Shown: positions 26,228 to 34,777, numbered from the stretch's first letter. The stretch: DNA of 64,000 bases from JACCSI01 sp035575715 (GCA_035575715.1 DATLXN010000012.1:1-64000); one strand, 5' to 3'. The notes: generated by a model from the sequence alone, not told the origin. Translations and numbers: made by a program.

Positions 26228-27730
26228 ATGCGAGTCGTCATCCGCGCCGATGCGGACGATCGGATCGGCGGCGGTCACTTCGTGCGCTGTGCGGCGCTGG
26301 CCTCCGCGCTGCATGCGCTTGGCGCACACGTGACCTTGGCGACCACGCCGGTGCTGCCGGCGCTCACTGCCGATCTTGATCCGGGTGTCATAGTCCTACC
26401 ACTTCCGGCGCGTCATCCCGACCCGCGTGATCTCGCGAGTGTGCTCGAGCTCTTGTCCGACGCCGACTGGGTCGTGGTGGATGGGTATTACTTCGACGCC
26501 GCGTATCGTCGCGCGCTGAGCGACTCGCAGGCGCGCGTGGCGGTCATCGACGATCTGGCCGATCAAGGACCGTATACCGAAGACCTCGTCGTCAATCAGG
26601 GCCCTGGCGCGTGGCATCTTCCCTATGAGGGCACGCGCGAGACCCGCTTCCTGCTCGGGCTCTCCTTTGCGCTACTGCGGCCGGAGTTCACCGCGTCTAG
26701 CGGTGCCGCCCACCCCAAGGTTCGGCATCAGACTGAGGGTTTACGGCTGTTAGTGACGATGGGGGGCAGCGATCCGGCCAATCGCACCGGGGTGGTGCTC
26801 GGTGCCCTGGAGCAACTCGGCGACCGGCGTTTGCGCACCACGGTGGTTATTGGCGCGGCGAATGCCCATGCAGACATCCTAAGAGTGCACATTGGACAGA
26901 TGGCGTTGGCCGGTCACCAGATCCAGGCCGTCACAGCAGACGGCCGGAAAATGGCCGACTTGATGAATGGAGCAGATTTGTCCGTCTCCAACGCTGGCGG
27001 CACACTTTGGGAACTGGCCTGCTGCGGCGTGGCGCCAATTGCGGAGTTGGCGGCTGCGAACCAAGCACTAAATGGGCAGTTGGCCTCTCAATTAGGCTTG
27101 GCGGTGGTGTTGGACGGTGTGCCGACACGTGACGCTCTCGCTGACGCAATTGCGACCGTTTCGGCGGGCGACGCACTGCGGGAGCGGCTGGCTCGGCGCG
27201 GCCGGGCACGAGTCGATGGACGCGGCAGCGAGCGAGTCGCGCGCGCCATCGTTGCCGGCGCGCGCGATTGGAGCATCCGCCCAGTCACTCCTGCCGATGT
27301 CGAGGCGATTTGGCAGATCAACAGTGACCCGACCGTGCGAGCGATGTCGCATTCGACCGAGCCTATCCCGTTCGAGCAGCACGAACAGTGGTACGAGCGG
27401 ACACTCGCCGACAAAGACCGCTGTTTGTTCGTCGCCGAGCGCGACGGCATGGTGGCGGGGCTGATACGTTACGATCGTGACGCAGACCACGCCTTGGTGA
27501 GCCTGGCGATTGCCGCGGCCTACCGGTCTCGCGGGCTCGCCACGCGCTTGTTCATCTCAACATTTCGGGCCGCCTGCACGACCTTGGGCGTCACGCTGGT
27601 TGAAGCGCTCGTCTTCGACGAGAACCCGGGCTCGGCGCGTGCTTTGTTCAAGGCAGGCTATAGTGACGCGGGCACGCGCGAGGTGCGCGGCCGACGGTGT
27701 CGTGTGATCTCGCGGCGCCTGGAGGGGTAA
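26228..27730 (+). CDS. Fusion: PseG UDP-sugar hydrolase + PseH N-acetyltransferase
   Basis: Residues ~1-345 are PseG, which hydrolyses UDP from UDP-2,4-diacetamido-2,4,6-trideoxy-beta-L-altropyranose: RADADDRIGGGHFVRCAALA with the catalytic His region, VVVDGYYFDAAYRRAL, VNQGPG, TMGGSDPANRTG and the GT-B-like DLSVSNAGGTLWELACCGVA. Residues ~348-500 are a GNAT domain as in PseH, which N-acetylates the preceding 4-amino sugar: SIRPVTPADVEAIWQINSDP, SLAIAAAYRSRGLATRLFIS, and LVEALVFDENPGSARALFKA. The fusion covers steps 3 and 4 of the pathway in one chain. The stop overlaps the pseI start (TAATG), and an unusually good GGAGG precedes that start. Confidence 0.92.
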   Translation: MRVVIRADADDRIGGGHFVRCAALASALHALGAHVTLATTPVLPALTADLDPGVIVLPLPARHPDPRDLASVLELLSDADWVVVDGYYFDAAYRRALSDSQARVAVIDDLADQGPYTEDLVVNQGPGAWHLPYEGTRETRFLLGLSFALLRPEFTASSGAAHPKVRHQTEGLRLLVTMGGSDPANRTGVVLGALEQLGDRRLRTTVVIGAANAHADILRVHIGQMALAGHQIQAVTADGRKMADLMNGADLSVSNAGGTLWELACCGVAPIAELAAANQALNGQLASQLGLAVVLDGVPTRDALADAIATVSAGDALRERLARRGRARVDGRGSERVARAIVAGARDWSIRPVTPADVEAIWQINSDPTVRAMSHSTEPIPFEQHEQWYERTLADKDRCLFVAERDGMVAGLIRYDRDADHALVSLAIAAAYRSRGLATRLFISTFRAACTTLGVTLVEALVFDENPGSARALFKAGYSDAGTREVRGRRCRVISRRLEG

Positions 27731-28782
27731 TGGCAACGGGTTCGTTTCGAATCGGGCGTCGCGAGGTCGGTGACGGGCACCCCACCTTTATCGTCGCCGA
27801 GCTGTCGGCCAATCACGGATGCAGCCTCGAGCGCGCGAAGCGTATCGTCGAGGCGGCCGCGCAATCGGGCGCCGACGCGATCAAGGTCCAGACCTACACG
27901 GCTGACACGGTCACGGTGGATTCCGACAACGAACATTTCCGCATCAAGGGCACGGTGTGGGATGGGCGAACCTTGTACGACCTCTACAACGAAGCCCACC
28001 TGCCATGGGAATGGCATGCCCCGCTGCAGCGGGTGGCGTTGGACCTCGGGCTGGAGTTCTTCTCGACGCCGTTCGATGCCACGTCGGTGGATTTTCTCGT
28101 GTCGCTTAACGTCCCGGCCTGGAAGATAGCCTCGTTCGAGATGGTCGACCTGCCGCTGATACGAAAAGTGGCGGGCACCGGCCAACCGTTGATCATGTCA
28201 ACGGGGATGGCGACGCGTGCCGAAATTGCCGAGGCGGTCGCGGCGGCGACCCCCGGTGGCAGCGGCCCGCTGGTGCTGCTGAAATGCACGAGCTCATATC
28301 CGGCCGAGCCCGAAGACATGCACCTGCGAACGATTCCCGACATGGCGGCGCATTTCGGTGTTCCCGTTGGCTTGTCTGATCACACCATGGGCATTGCGGT
28401 GCCGGTGGCCGCGGTCGCGCTGGGCGCCTGCGTCATTGAAAAGCACCTGACCATGTCGCGCGACGAGCCCGGTCCGGACAGCGCATTTTCACTGGAGCCG
28501 GCAGAATTCAGGGCGATGGTGGATGCGGTGCGCATCGCTGAACGCGCCGCCGGTTCGGTGTCCTATGACGTGTCGGCGAGCGAAGCGGCGAGCCGCGGGT
28601 TCCGCCGCTCGTTGTTCGTCGTGCAGGACATGAAGGTTGGCGACCAGTTTTCGCCGCAGACCGTGCGCTCCATTCGACCCGCTGCGGGCTTACACACCCG
28701 TCACCTTGACGAAGTGCTCGGGCGCCTCGCGGCCCGTGATATCCGCAAAGGCACGCCCCTCAGTTGGGACCTCCTCCAGTAA
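27730..28782 (+). CDS. pseI: Pseudaminic acid synthase
   Basis: A 350-aa NeuB-family enzyme condensing the 6-deoxy-diacetamido-altrose from PseG with phosphoenolpyruvate to give pseudaminic acid. Typical motifs are FIVAELSANHGCSLERAKRI, ADAIKVQTYTADTVTVDS, the active-site region LGLEFFSTPFDATSVDFLV, YKIAS-like AWKIASFEMVDLPLI, and LLKCTSSYPAEPEDMHL, GLSDHTMGIAVPVAAVALGA and EKHLTMSRDEPGPDSAFSLE. The C-terminus is an SAF (antifreeze-like) domain (SRGFRRSLFVVQDMKVGD). The phrase EPGPDSAFSLEP favours PseI over NeuB or LegI. ATG 27730 has GGAGGGG just upstream. The last codons are tandemly duplicated after the stop. Confidence 0.93.
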   Translation: MATGSFRIGRREVGDGHPTFIVAELSANHGCSLERAKRIVEAAAQSGADAIKVQTYTADTVTVDSDNEHFRIKGTVWDGRTLYDLYNEAHLPWEWHAPLQRVALDLGLEFFSTPFDATSVDFLVSLNVPAWKIASFEMVDLPLIRKVAGTGQPLIMSTGMATRAEIAEAVAAATPGGSGPLVLLKCTSSYPAEPEDMHLRTIPDMAAHFGVPVGLSDHTMGIAVPVAAVALGACVIEKHLTMSRDEPGPDSAFSLEPAEFRAMVDAVRIAERAAGSVSYDVSASEAASRGFRRSLFVVQDMKVGDQFSPQTVRSIRPAAGLHTRHLDEVLGRLAARDIRKGTPLSWDLLQ

Positions 28783-28798
28783 GGACCTCCTCCAGTAA
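28767..28798 (+). repeat. Perfect 16-bp tandem duplication at the end of pseI
   Basis: The last 16 bases of pseI, including its TAA stop, are repeated immediately (28767-28782 and 28783-28798). The second copy sits in the short space before the next gene and places a second stop and an AAGGA near its start. It looks like a recent replication-slippage event. Confidence 0.95.
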
Positions 28799-28811
28799 GG
28801 ATCATGAGAAA

Positions 28812-29975
28812 ATGACGGCTATGACCGAGTTACGTCGCTGCAGCCGCTGCACGATTCCGGAAACGCACGAGACGATCGTGTTCGACGACCAGGGCGTCTG
28901 CAACGTCTGCCGCGGCCACGAGTTCAAGAAGGAGTCGATCGACTGGACCGCGCGCGAAGAGGAATTCGCCGCGCTCATCGAGCAGTCTCGCGGCAAGTAT
29001 TCGCACGATTGCATCATCCCGTTCAGCGGCGGCAAGGACAGCACCTACACGCTGTACCACATGATCACGAAGTACAAGGTGAAGCCGTTGGTCGTGCAGT
29101 TCGATCACGGGTTTCTCCGCCAGCGCATGCTCGAGAACAACGTGCGGACGCTGAAAAAGATGGGCTGCGACTTTCTCAGCTTTCGGCCCAACTGGCGAGT
29201 CGTCCGCAAGCTGATGCTAGAGAGCCTCAAGCGCAAGGGCGACTTCTGCTGGCATTGTCACACCGGCATCTACTCCTACCCGATGCAGATTGCCGTGAAG
29301 TTCCAGATTCCACTCCTGGTGTGGGGCGAGCCCAGCGCCGAGTACACCAGCTATTACGGCTATGACGAGCAAGAAGAGGTCGACGAGAAGCGATTCAATC
29401 GCTGGGTCAACCTCGGGATCACCGCCGACGACATGGTCGGCATGATCGACGGCGTTGAACCACGCGAGCTGGATCCGTTCCGCTACCCGACTTACAAAGA
29501 GCTGCGTAAGCTCGGCGTGCGCTCGGTGTGCCTGGGCAGTTATTACCCGTGGGACGTCAAGACGCAGTCGGAAATCATCGAACGCGAACTCGGTTGGCAG
29601 GGCAACGAAGTCGAAGGCGTCCCGCCCGAATACCAGTACGAAAAAATCGAATGCTACATGCAGGGCGTCCGCGATTACCTCAAGTTTCTCAAGCGCGGCT
29701 ACGGGCGCACCGCCCACCTGACCAGCATCGACATTCGCAACGGCCGGCTGGCCCGAGAGGAAGCGATGCGGATGCTCCAGGAGTTCGATGGCAAACGGCC
29801 TCCCAGCCTGGACCTCTTTCTCGACTTCGTTGGCATCGACGAAGAGGAGTTCCTCGACCTGGCCGTGAGCCACATCGTCAGCCCCTGGCAGCCTGAGGTC
29901 GCAAAGATCCCGGATGGCCGAAAGCTCCACGATATGGGCACGTGGGATCGCACGATTCCGCTGACCGAGATTTAG
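28812..29975 (+). CDS. N-acetyl sugar amidotransferase (WbpG/PseA-like)
   Basis: A 387-aa ATP-pyrophosphatase-type amidotransferase. The Cys pairs CSRCTIPETHETI and CNVCRGHEF form a zinc site near the N-terminus. The PP-loop is PFSGGKDSTYTLYHM at about residues 72-86. FCWHCHTGIYSYPMQIAVKF and YYPWDVKTQSEIIERELGW are typical of the WbpG/PseA family. WbpG-type enzymes use ammonia delivered by HisH/HisF-like partners to turn an N-acetyl group into an acetamidino group. In Campylobacter PseA this occurs on pseudaminic acid. Genes for HisH and HisF homologs follow immediately, and pseI precedes, so acetamidino-pseudaminic acid is a plausible product. ATG 28812 is chosen; 28821 is an alternative. 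Confidence 0.9.
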   Translation: MTAMTELRRCSRCTIPETHETIVFDDQGVCNVCRGHEFKKESIDWTAREEEFAALIEQSRGKYSHDCIIPFSGGKDSTYTLYHMITKYKVKPLVVQFDHGFLRQRMLENNVRTLKKMGCDFLSFRPNWRVVRKLMLESLKRKGDFCWHCHTGIYSYPMQIAVKFQIPLLVWGEPSAEYTSYYGYDEQEEVDEKRFNRWVNLGITADDMVGMIDGVEPRELDPFRYPTYKELRKLGVRSVCLGSYYPWDVKTQSEIIERELGWQGNEVEGVPPEYQYEKIECYMQGVRDYLKFLKRGYGRTAHLTSIDIRNGRLAREEAMRMLQEFDGKRPPSLDLFLDFVGIDEEEFLDLAVSHIVSPWQPEVAKIPDGRKLHDMGTWDRTIPLTEI

Positions 29976-30595
29976 TGTCCAACCGCGTCGCGATCATCGA
30001 TTACGGCGTCGGCAACCTGCACTCGGCGCGCAATGCGCTGGAACTGGCGGGGGCCGAGGTTGTCGTCACGTCGCGGGCCGAAGAGATTGTCAAGGCTGAT
30101 CGCCTGGTGCTGCCAGGCGTCGGCGCGTTCGGCGAATGCGCGAAGAACCTCCGCGCCTCCGGGGTCACCGAAGCGATCGAAGAACACGTCCTCCAGCGCG
30201 GCAAGCCGATTTTCGGGATCTGCGTGGGCTTCCAGTTGCTGTCGCGGGAAGGGCATGAGATGGGTATTCACCCAGGGCTCGGCTGGCTTCCCGCCACGGT
30301 GCGCAAACTCGAAACCGGCGGCCTGAAAATTCCGCATGTCGGTTGGAACGAGATCGAGCCGGTCGTCGATGCCGTCCTCTTCGACGGCCTGCGCCGTTCG
30401 CCGACTTTCTACTTCACCCATAGCTACGCCCTCGTGCCCGACGAGCCGGGCATCGACGCGGCGTTCTGCAACTACGGCGAGCGCTTTACTGCGGCGATCC
30501 TCAGAGACAACGTGTTCGCGACGCAGTTTCACCCCGAGAAGAGCCAGGAGAACGGCCTCAAGATTCTCGAAAATTTCCTGCGCTGGAATCCGTAG
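29975..30595 (+). CDS. HisH-type glutaminase partner of the sugar amidotransferase
   Basis: A 206-aa class I glutamine amidotransferase. The N-terminal IIDYGVGNLHSARNALELAG, the catalytic nucleophile motif KPIFGICVGFQLLSREGHEM (Cys in GICVGFQ), and the C-terminal FATQFHPEKSQENGLKIL with catalytic His and Glu are all present. HisH homologs release ammonia from glutamine and pass it through HisF. The GTG start overlaps the preceding TAG as TAGTG. Because no other histidine genes occur and it is wedged between the WbpG and HisF homologs, it most likely feeds ammonia for sugar amidination, like HisH2 in Pseudomonas O-antigen loci, and does not serve histidine biosynthesis. Confidence 0.88.
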   Translation: MSNRVAIIDYGVGNLHSARNALELAGAEVVVTSRAEEIVKADRLVLPGVGAFGECAKNLRASGVTEAIEEHVLQRGKPIFGICVGFQLLSREGHEMGIHPGLGWLPATVRKLETGGLKIPHVGWNEIEPVVDAVLFDGLRRSPTFYFTHSYALVPDEPGIDAAFCNYGERFTAAILRDNVFATQFHPEKSQENGLKILENFLRWNP

Positions 30596-30597
30596 CG

Positions 30598-31377
30598 GTG
30601 CTGAAGAAGCGCATCATTCCCAAGCTGCTGCTCAGAAACGGGCGGAACGTCAAAGGTGTCAAGTTCACCGAACTCCGCGATACCGGATCGCCGGTGACCA
30701 ACGCGCGAATCTACGACGCGCAAGGCGCCGACGAACTGATTTTTCTCGACATCGAGGCGTCTGGAGCGAACCGCAAGATCCTTTACGACACGATCACCAA
30801 GACCGCGTCTGAAGTGTTCATGCCGTTTTGCGTCGGCGGCGGCATCAGGACCGTCGATGATGTGCGGCAGTTGCTGCTAGCGGGCGCCGACAAGATTTCG
30901 GTCAACACCCAAGCCGTCGAGCGGCCCGATCTGGTCAGCGAAGGCGCCGCACTATTCGGTGTGCAGTGCATGGTGGTCTCGATCGATTTCAAGCGACACG
31001 GCCCGGCGTGCAAGGTTTACACCCACGGCGGGACCGTGGCGACCGAGCTCGACGTTCTCGACCACGCCCAGCAGTCGGTGGCGCGCGGCGCCGGCGAGAT
31101 TCTCCTGACGTCGATCGATCGAGACGGCACGATGCAGGGCTACGACCTCGAGATCACCAAGCGGGTCGCCGACGCCGTCGACGTACCGGTTATCGCCTCG
31201 GGCGGCGCCGGGACGTTGCAGCATCTCTGCGACGTCATTGCCGACGCCCACGCGTCCGCGGTCGCGGTCGGCAGTCTCTTTCACTTCACCGACCAGAGCC
31301 CAATTAAAGCCCGCGCGTTCATGCATGTTCGCGGTATCGACGTCCGGTCCGAGCGCACCGGGACGACGGCTATCTGA
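30598..31377 (+). CDS. HisF-type cyclase partner of the sugar amidotransferase
   Basis: A 259-aa (beta-alpha)8 barrel of the HisF family. KRIIPKLLLRNGRNVKGVKF is the N-terminal strand with a Leu/Lys variation instead of the CLDV of canonical HisF. VGGGIRTVDDVRQLLLAGAD and KISVNTQAV, then ILLTSIDRDGTMQGYDLEI and VIASGGAGTLQHL are the phosphate-binding and catalytic regions. Canonical HisF has IPCLDV..GRVVKGV; the LLLRNGRN variation is as seen in HisF2 proteins of glycan loci. It probably channels ammonia to the WbpG-like enzyme. It begins with GTG 2 bp after hisH and lies in one transcription unit with it. Confidence 0.88.
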   Translation: MLKKRIIPKLLLRNGRNVKGVKFTELRDTGSPVTNARIYDAQGADELIFLDIEASGANRKILYDTITKTASEVFMPFCVGGGIRTVDDVRQLLLAGADKISVNTQAVERPDLVSEGAALFGVQCMVVSIDFKRHGPACKVYTHGGTVATELDVLDHAQQSVARGAGEILLTSIDRDGTMQGYDLEITKRVADAVDVPVIASGGAGTLQHLCDVIADAHASAVAVGSLFHFTDQSPIKARAFMHVRGIDVRSERTGTTAI

Positions 31378-31388
31378 AGGGAGCTGGC

Positions 31389-31931
31389 ATGGCGGTCGAG
31401 TACGGGCATTTCATCGAAGGCGAGCGGATCTATCTGCGTGAGGTGCAGCTGTCGGACGTGACTGACCGCTATTACCAGTGGATCAACGACGCCGAGGTGA
31501 ATCAATACCTCGAAACGCGGTTTCGCCCGACGACGATGGAGAGCCTGCGCGAGTTCGTGGCCGCCAAGCTCGTGGACCGCGACAACGTGTTTCTCGCCCT
31601 CATCGTCAAGGACGGCGACCGCCATATCGGCAACATCAAGCTCGGCCCGATCAACTGGGTGCACCGATTTGCAGATGTCGCGTTGATGCTCGGGGATAAG
31701 GAGCACTGGGGCAAGGGCTACGGCAGCGAAGCGATTGCGCTCGTCACCGACTACGGTCTCAATCGTCTGAACCTGCACAAGCTGACGGCCAGCTGTTACG
31801 CCAGCAATCAGGGATCGGCCAAGGCGTTCATCAAGGCTGGTTGGGAACAGGAAGCCGTGCGCAAGCGCCAGTTCTACTTCAACGGCAGCTACGAAGATTC
31901 CGTGCACCTCGCGACGTGGCGACGCGACTGA
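31389..31931 (+). CDS. GNAT N-acetyltransferase (180 aa)
   Basis: A RimJ/RimL-like GNAT protein. The motifs are ERIYLREVQLSDVTDRYYQW, LIVKDGDRHIGNIKLGPINW, the acetyl-CoA loop DKEHWGKGYGSEAIALVTDY, and SCYASNQGSAKAFIKAGWEQ. Homologs in nonulosonic acid loci (PseH- and LegH-like) acetylate an amino group on an intermediate. Since the operon already has a PseH domain, this copy may act on another sugar, for example an amino group introduced by the class III aminotransferase. It lies 11 bp after the HisF homolog with a good AAGGGAG site, and its stop overlaps the next gene by one base (TGATG). Confidence 0.82.
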   Translation: MAVEYGHFIEGERIYLREVQLSDVTDRYYQWINDAEVNQYLETRFRPTTMESLREFVAAKLVDRDNVFLALIVKDGDRHIGNIKLGPINWVHRFADVALMLGDKEHWGKGYGSEAIALVTDYGLNRLNLHKLTASCYASNQGSAKAFIKAGWEQEAVRKRQFYFNGSYEDSVHLATWRRD

Positions 31932-33031
31932 TGCAGGAGTTTCCGTTCACGGCGATCGTCGGGCAGGGGCAACTGAAGACCGCCCTGCTCCTCAACGCCG
32001 TCAATCCACGGATCGGCGGCGTGCTGATCCGGGGTGAGCGGGGCACCGCAAAAACCACCGCGGTTCGCGCGCTCGCGGCCGTCCTGCCGGAGATCGACGT
32101 CGTGGCCGATTGCCGGTTCAGTTGCGACCCGGCGCGGCTGCACGAGGCGTGTGACGAGTGCCGGAGGCGGGTCTCGCGTGGCGACTCCCTGCCGGTCGCG
32201 CGGCGCCGGGTACGGGTGGTCGAACTCCCGGTCAGTGCCACCGAAGATCGCGTCGTCGGCACCCTGGACCTCGAGCGGGCGCTCCAGCACGGCGAGCGCG
32301 CGTTTCAAGAAGGTGTGCTCGGCGCCGTCAACCGCGGCGTGCTGTATATCGATGAAGTCAACCTGCTCGACGATCATCTGGTTGACCTGTTGCTGGACGC
32401 GTCCGCGAAGGGGGTGAACTTCGTCGAGCGCGAAGGCATCAGCTTCCGTCATCCGGCGCGGTTTGTGTTGGTGGGCACAATGAACCCCGAAGAAGGCGAA
32501 TTGCGACCACAGTTGCTCGACCGCTTTGGCCTGGCGGTGGACGTGTCGGGGCTGACCGATATCGAAGAGCGCGTCGCGGTGATGGAGCGATGCCTGGCTT
32601 GGGACGAGGACCCCGACCAGTTGACACGTGCGTGGTCGGGCCAGCAGAACACGTTGTCGGATCGCATCGCCCGGGCAGGCGCGAAGGCCGAGTCCGTCGC
32701 CTATTCCACCGCAGATCTGGTCTCGATTGCGACGTTGGTCGCCGGGATTGGTGCCGAAGGGCACCGGCCGGATTTGGTGACGCTGCGCGCTGCGCGTGCT
32801 TCAGCCGCCCTTGCTGGCCGCGATCGCCTCTCGCACGCGGACGTGCTCGCGGTCGTGCCGCTGGTGCTGGCGCACCGCTTGCCATCAGACGCCATGGGCC
32901 GCCCGGAGGTGGGTCGCCTGGATCACCTGGATGATCAACTCGAGGTCGCCGCGCAAACGGCAGCGGCGATGGCGGGTGACCCGGTTGATGCCGAGGCGGC
33001 AAAAAAAAAAGGATCCGGAGTCGTCCGGTAA
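31931..33031 (+). CDS. Magnesium/cobalt chelatase-like AAA+ subunit (N-terminal half of a frameshifted gene)
   Basis: Residues 1-366 form a ChlI/BchI-type AAA+ ATPase. Walker A is RGERGTAKTT (about 34-43), the Cys cluster typical of Mg-chelatase I subunits is CRFSCDPARLHEACDEC, Walker B is VLYIDEVNLLDDHL, and the sensor region has VGTMNPEEGELRPQLLDRFG. The frame ends at 33031 shortly after ten consecutive A residues (33001-33010). One base fewer would join it to the VWA domain at 33011-33947. Usual single-chain ChlD/cobaltochelatase-like proteins have AAA+, Pro-rich linker and VWA in this order. The chelatase would insert a metal in a tetrapyrrole. No other tetrapyrrole gene is near, so its presence in this cluster is unusual. 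Confidence 0.85.
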   Translation: MQEFPFTAIVGQGQLKTALLLNAVNPRIGGVLIRGERGTAKTTAVRALAAVLPEIDVVADCRFSCDPARLHEACDECRRRVSRGDSLPVARRRVRVVELPVSATEDRVVGTLDLERALQHGERAFQEGVLGAVNRGVLYIDEVNLLDDHLVDLLLDASAKGVNFVEREGISFRHPARFVLVGTMNPEEGELRPQLLDRFGLAVDVSGLTDIEERVAVMERCLAWDEDPDQLTRAWSGQQNTLSDRIARAGAKAESVAYSTADLVSIATLVAGIGAEGHRPDLVTLRAARASAALAGRDRLSHADVLAVVPLVLAHRLPSDAMGRPEVGRLDHLDDQLEVAAQTAAAMAGDPVDAEAAKKKGSGVVR

Positions 33032-33947
33032 GCCGCACGGCGCCGGCACGCCGGGCCAGGGTGACGTAGCGACCGCGGCGGCCAGTCGGCCGATGGACGC
33101 CGCCCACGCGGCACCTGTGACGAATCAACTGCCCACGCCCACCGGGCGTCAGGCCGCCCCGCGCGTGGGCCGGCGCAGCCCCGGTCCCACCGCTCGTCCT
33201 TCCGGCCGTTACGTGTCGGCCCGTCCTGCCGGCGCGTTTCCACTCGATTTTGCGCTCGACGCCACGTTGCGTGCGGCTGCCCCAGAGCAGCGCGTCCGTG
33301 GTCGCACGACCGGTCCGCTCCGTTTGCGTCGACCAGACTTGCGCGAGAAGGTGCGCGTCCGCAAGCAACCGAGCCTGGTGCTGTTCCTGGTCGATGCCTC
33401 GTGGAGTATGGTGGCGGCAGAGCGCATTGAAGCGGCGACCGGCGCCGTACTGGCGCTGCTCACGGATGCGTATCTGCATCGCGACCGCGTCGGGCTCGTG
33501 GCTTTTCAGGGCCGGGCTGCACGTCTGCTGCTGGCACCGACCTCGTCGGTGGCTCTGGCGAGACGGCGGCTGGCCGACCTCCAGATCGGCGGGAAGACGC
33601 CGCTACCTGCGGCGTTGGCGCTCGCCCGCCAGGTGATCGAACGCGAACGTCGTCGTCATCCAAGCCTGAAACCGATGCTCGTGCTCCTCACGGACGGTGT
33701 CGGCAACGTGTCGTTCATGGGTCAGCCCCCCGCGCTCGAAACCGCCCGCCTGGCAAACACGTTGCGGCAGGACGGGGTCGCCGCTATCGTTGTGGATGCC
33801 GAACACCCGCGCTCGGATCGCGGCTACGCGAGGGCGCTGGCCGAGCAATTGGGTGCGGCGTGTGTGTTGCTCCGGCAGCTGACCGCTACCGAGTTGCATG
33901 TCGCCGTGCGCCGCACCCTTCATCAGTTGGCTCTGGAAGCCTCATGA
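33011..33947 (+). CDS. VWA half of the chelatase-like protein (continues after the A10 frameshift)
   Basis: This frame reads as a continuation of the AAA+ gene after removing one A. It starts with a Pro/Ala/Arg-rich linker (DPESSGKPHGAGTPGQG), a conserved segment (FPLDFALDATLRAAAPEQR) and then a VWA domain with the metal-ion-dependent adhesion motif LFLVDASWSM (Asp-x-Ser-x-Ser). The rest includes VGLVAFQGRAARLLLAPTSS, then the TPLPAALALA and VLLTDGVGNVSF strands, matching the ChlD/BchD C-terminal domain. No credible start of its own is present near the linker, so it is either expressed by slippage on the A run, or the gene is broken or wrongly sequenced. Its stop overlaps the capsule gene start. 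Confidence 0.8.
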
Positions 33948-34777
33948 GCGCCCCTCCGTCCCAGGAACAGATTCGCGTCGCCTACATCACCTGCGACGCC
34001 GCAGAATGGTACGAGTTTGCCGCCCGCATGCGTCGTAGCCGCGGCTGGAAGCCTGTGTATTGGATCTGCGAGACCGGCCGCAGCGATTATCTCGAGCGTC
34101 GCTTCCCCGGTGTCATTCCGCACAGCCGTTACCACGCATATCACCTGGAGCAGCCGCCAAAGCTCGCTCATGTAACCCCCCGACCATTGGACACAGCCAT
34201 ACTCGAGCAGTATCGGGAGGCCGAGCTCGTAGCGATGAAGATGATGGACGTCATGGACTCGGTCGACGCATTCGACTTTAACGCGCGCCGGCGATTCTTT
34301 TATCAGCGCCTCGCATACTGGGACGCGGTCATGAACGAAGTCCGTCCCGACGTTTGTATGTTTACCGTCTCAGCGCACGCTATCTACGACTACATCATTT
34401 ACGTCTGGTGTCGGCTGAACGGGGTTCGAACCATAATGTTCGAACAGACGTTCAATTTCTCCTTATGGATGCCGCTCGAAGATCCGTTGGTAGGGTCCAC
34501 CGAGATCAGCGATCGCTATGCGGATCTCCTCAAGGCCGGAGCCCATGAGCAGCCGATCGACTTGCCGGACTACTGCGAAGCCTATCTCGATCGTCTGAAG
34601 GGTAAATACGGCGCCGTGCCGTGGTACATGCGCGACCAATTCAAGTCGATGCCGAAGGAGATTGCCAAGACACTCTACAAAGGTGAAGACGCGGCCGCCG
34701 GCACGTGGGATTGGCAGCGGCTCGTGCGTGACAGTAAGCAGGCTCTCCACTTCTGGCGGAAGCGCGACGGCTCGTGA
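33944..34777 (+). CDS. Capsule-type protein, N-terminal half (split paralog)
   Basis: This 277-aa protein matches the N-terminal half of the 646-aa protein at 36639-38579. RRSRGWKPVYWICETGRSDY, EAELVAMKMMDVMDSVDAFD, FYQRLAYWDAVMNEVRPDVC and AHAIYDYIIYVWCRLNGVRT parallel LTPVYWIGKR, MMDRLDPGD and HTVYDYIIYELCRRMGVQTT in the fused protein. It looks like a GT-B N-terminal domain. The partner C-terminal domain is the next gene, so a two-subunit enzyme is likely. The ATG overlaps the preceding TGA. The likely role is capsule or polysaccharide glycosylation in the cytoplasm. Confidence 0.65.
   Translation: MSAPPSQEQIRVAYITCDAAEWYEFAARMRRSRGWKPVYWICETGRSDYLERRFPGVIPHSRYHAYHLEQPPKLAHVTPRPLDTAILEQYREAELVAMKMMDVMDSVDAFDFNARRRFFYQRLAYWDAVMNEVRPDVCMFTVSAHAIYDYIIYVWCRLNGVRTIMFEQTFNFSLWMPLEDPLVGSTEISDRYADLLKAGAHEQPIDLPDYCEAYLDRLKGKYGAVPWYMRDQFKSMPKEIAKTLYKGEDAAAGTWDWQRLVRDSKQALHFWRKRDGS

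Noticed and set aside
29975..31377. hisH and hisF as part of histidine biosynthesis
   Set aside because: No other his genes are present, the HisF N-terminal motif differs from the canonical form, and both adjoin a WbpG/PseA-type amidotransferase, so a sugar-amidation role is more likely.
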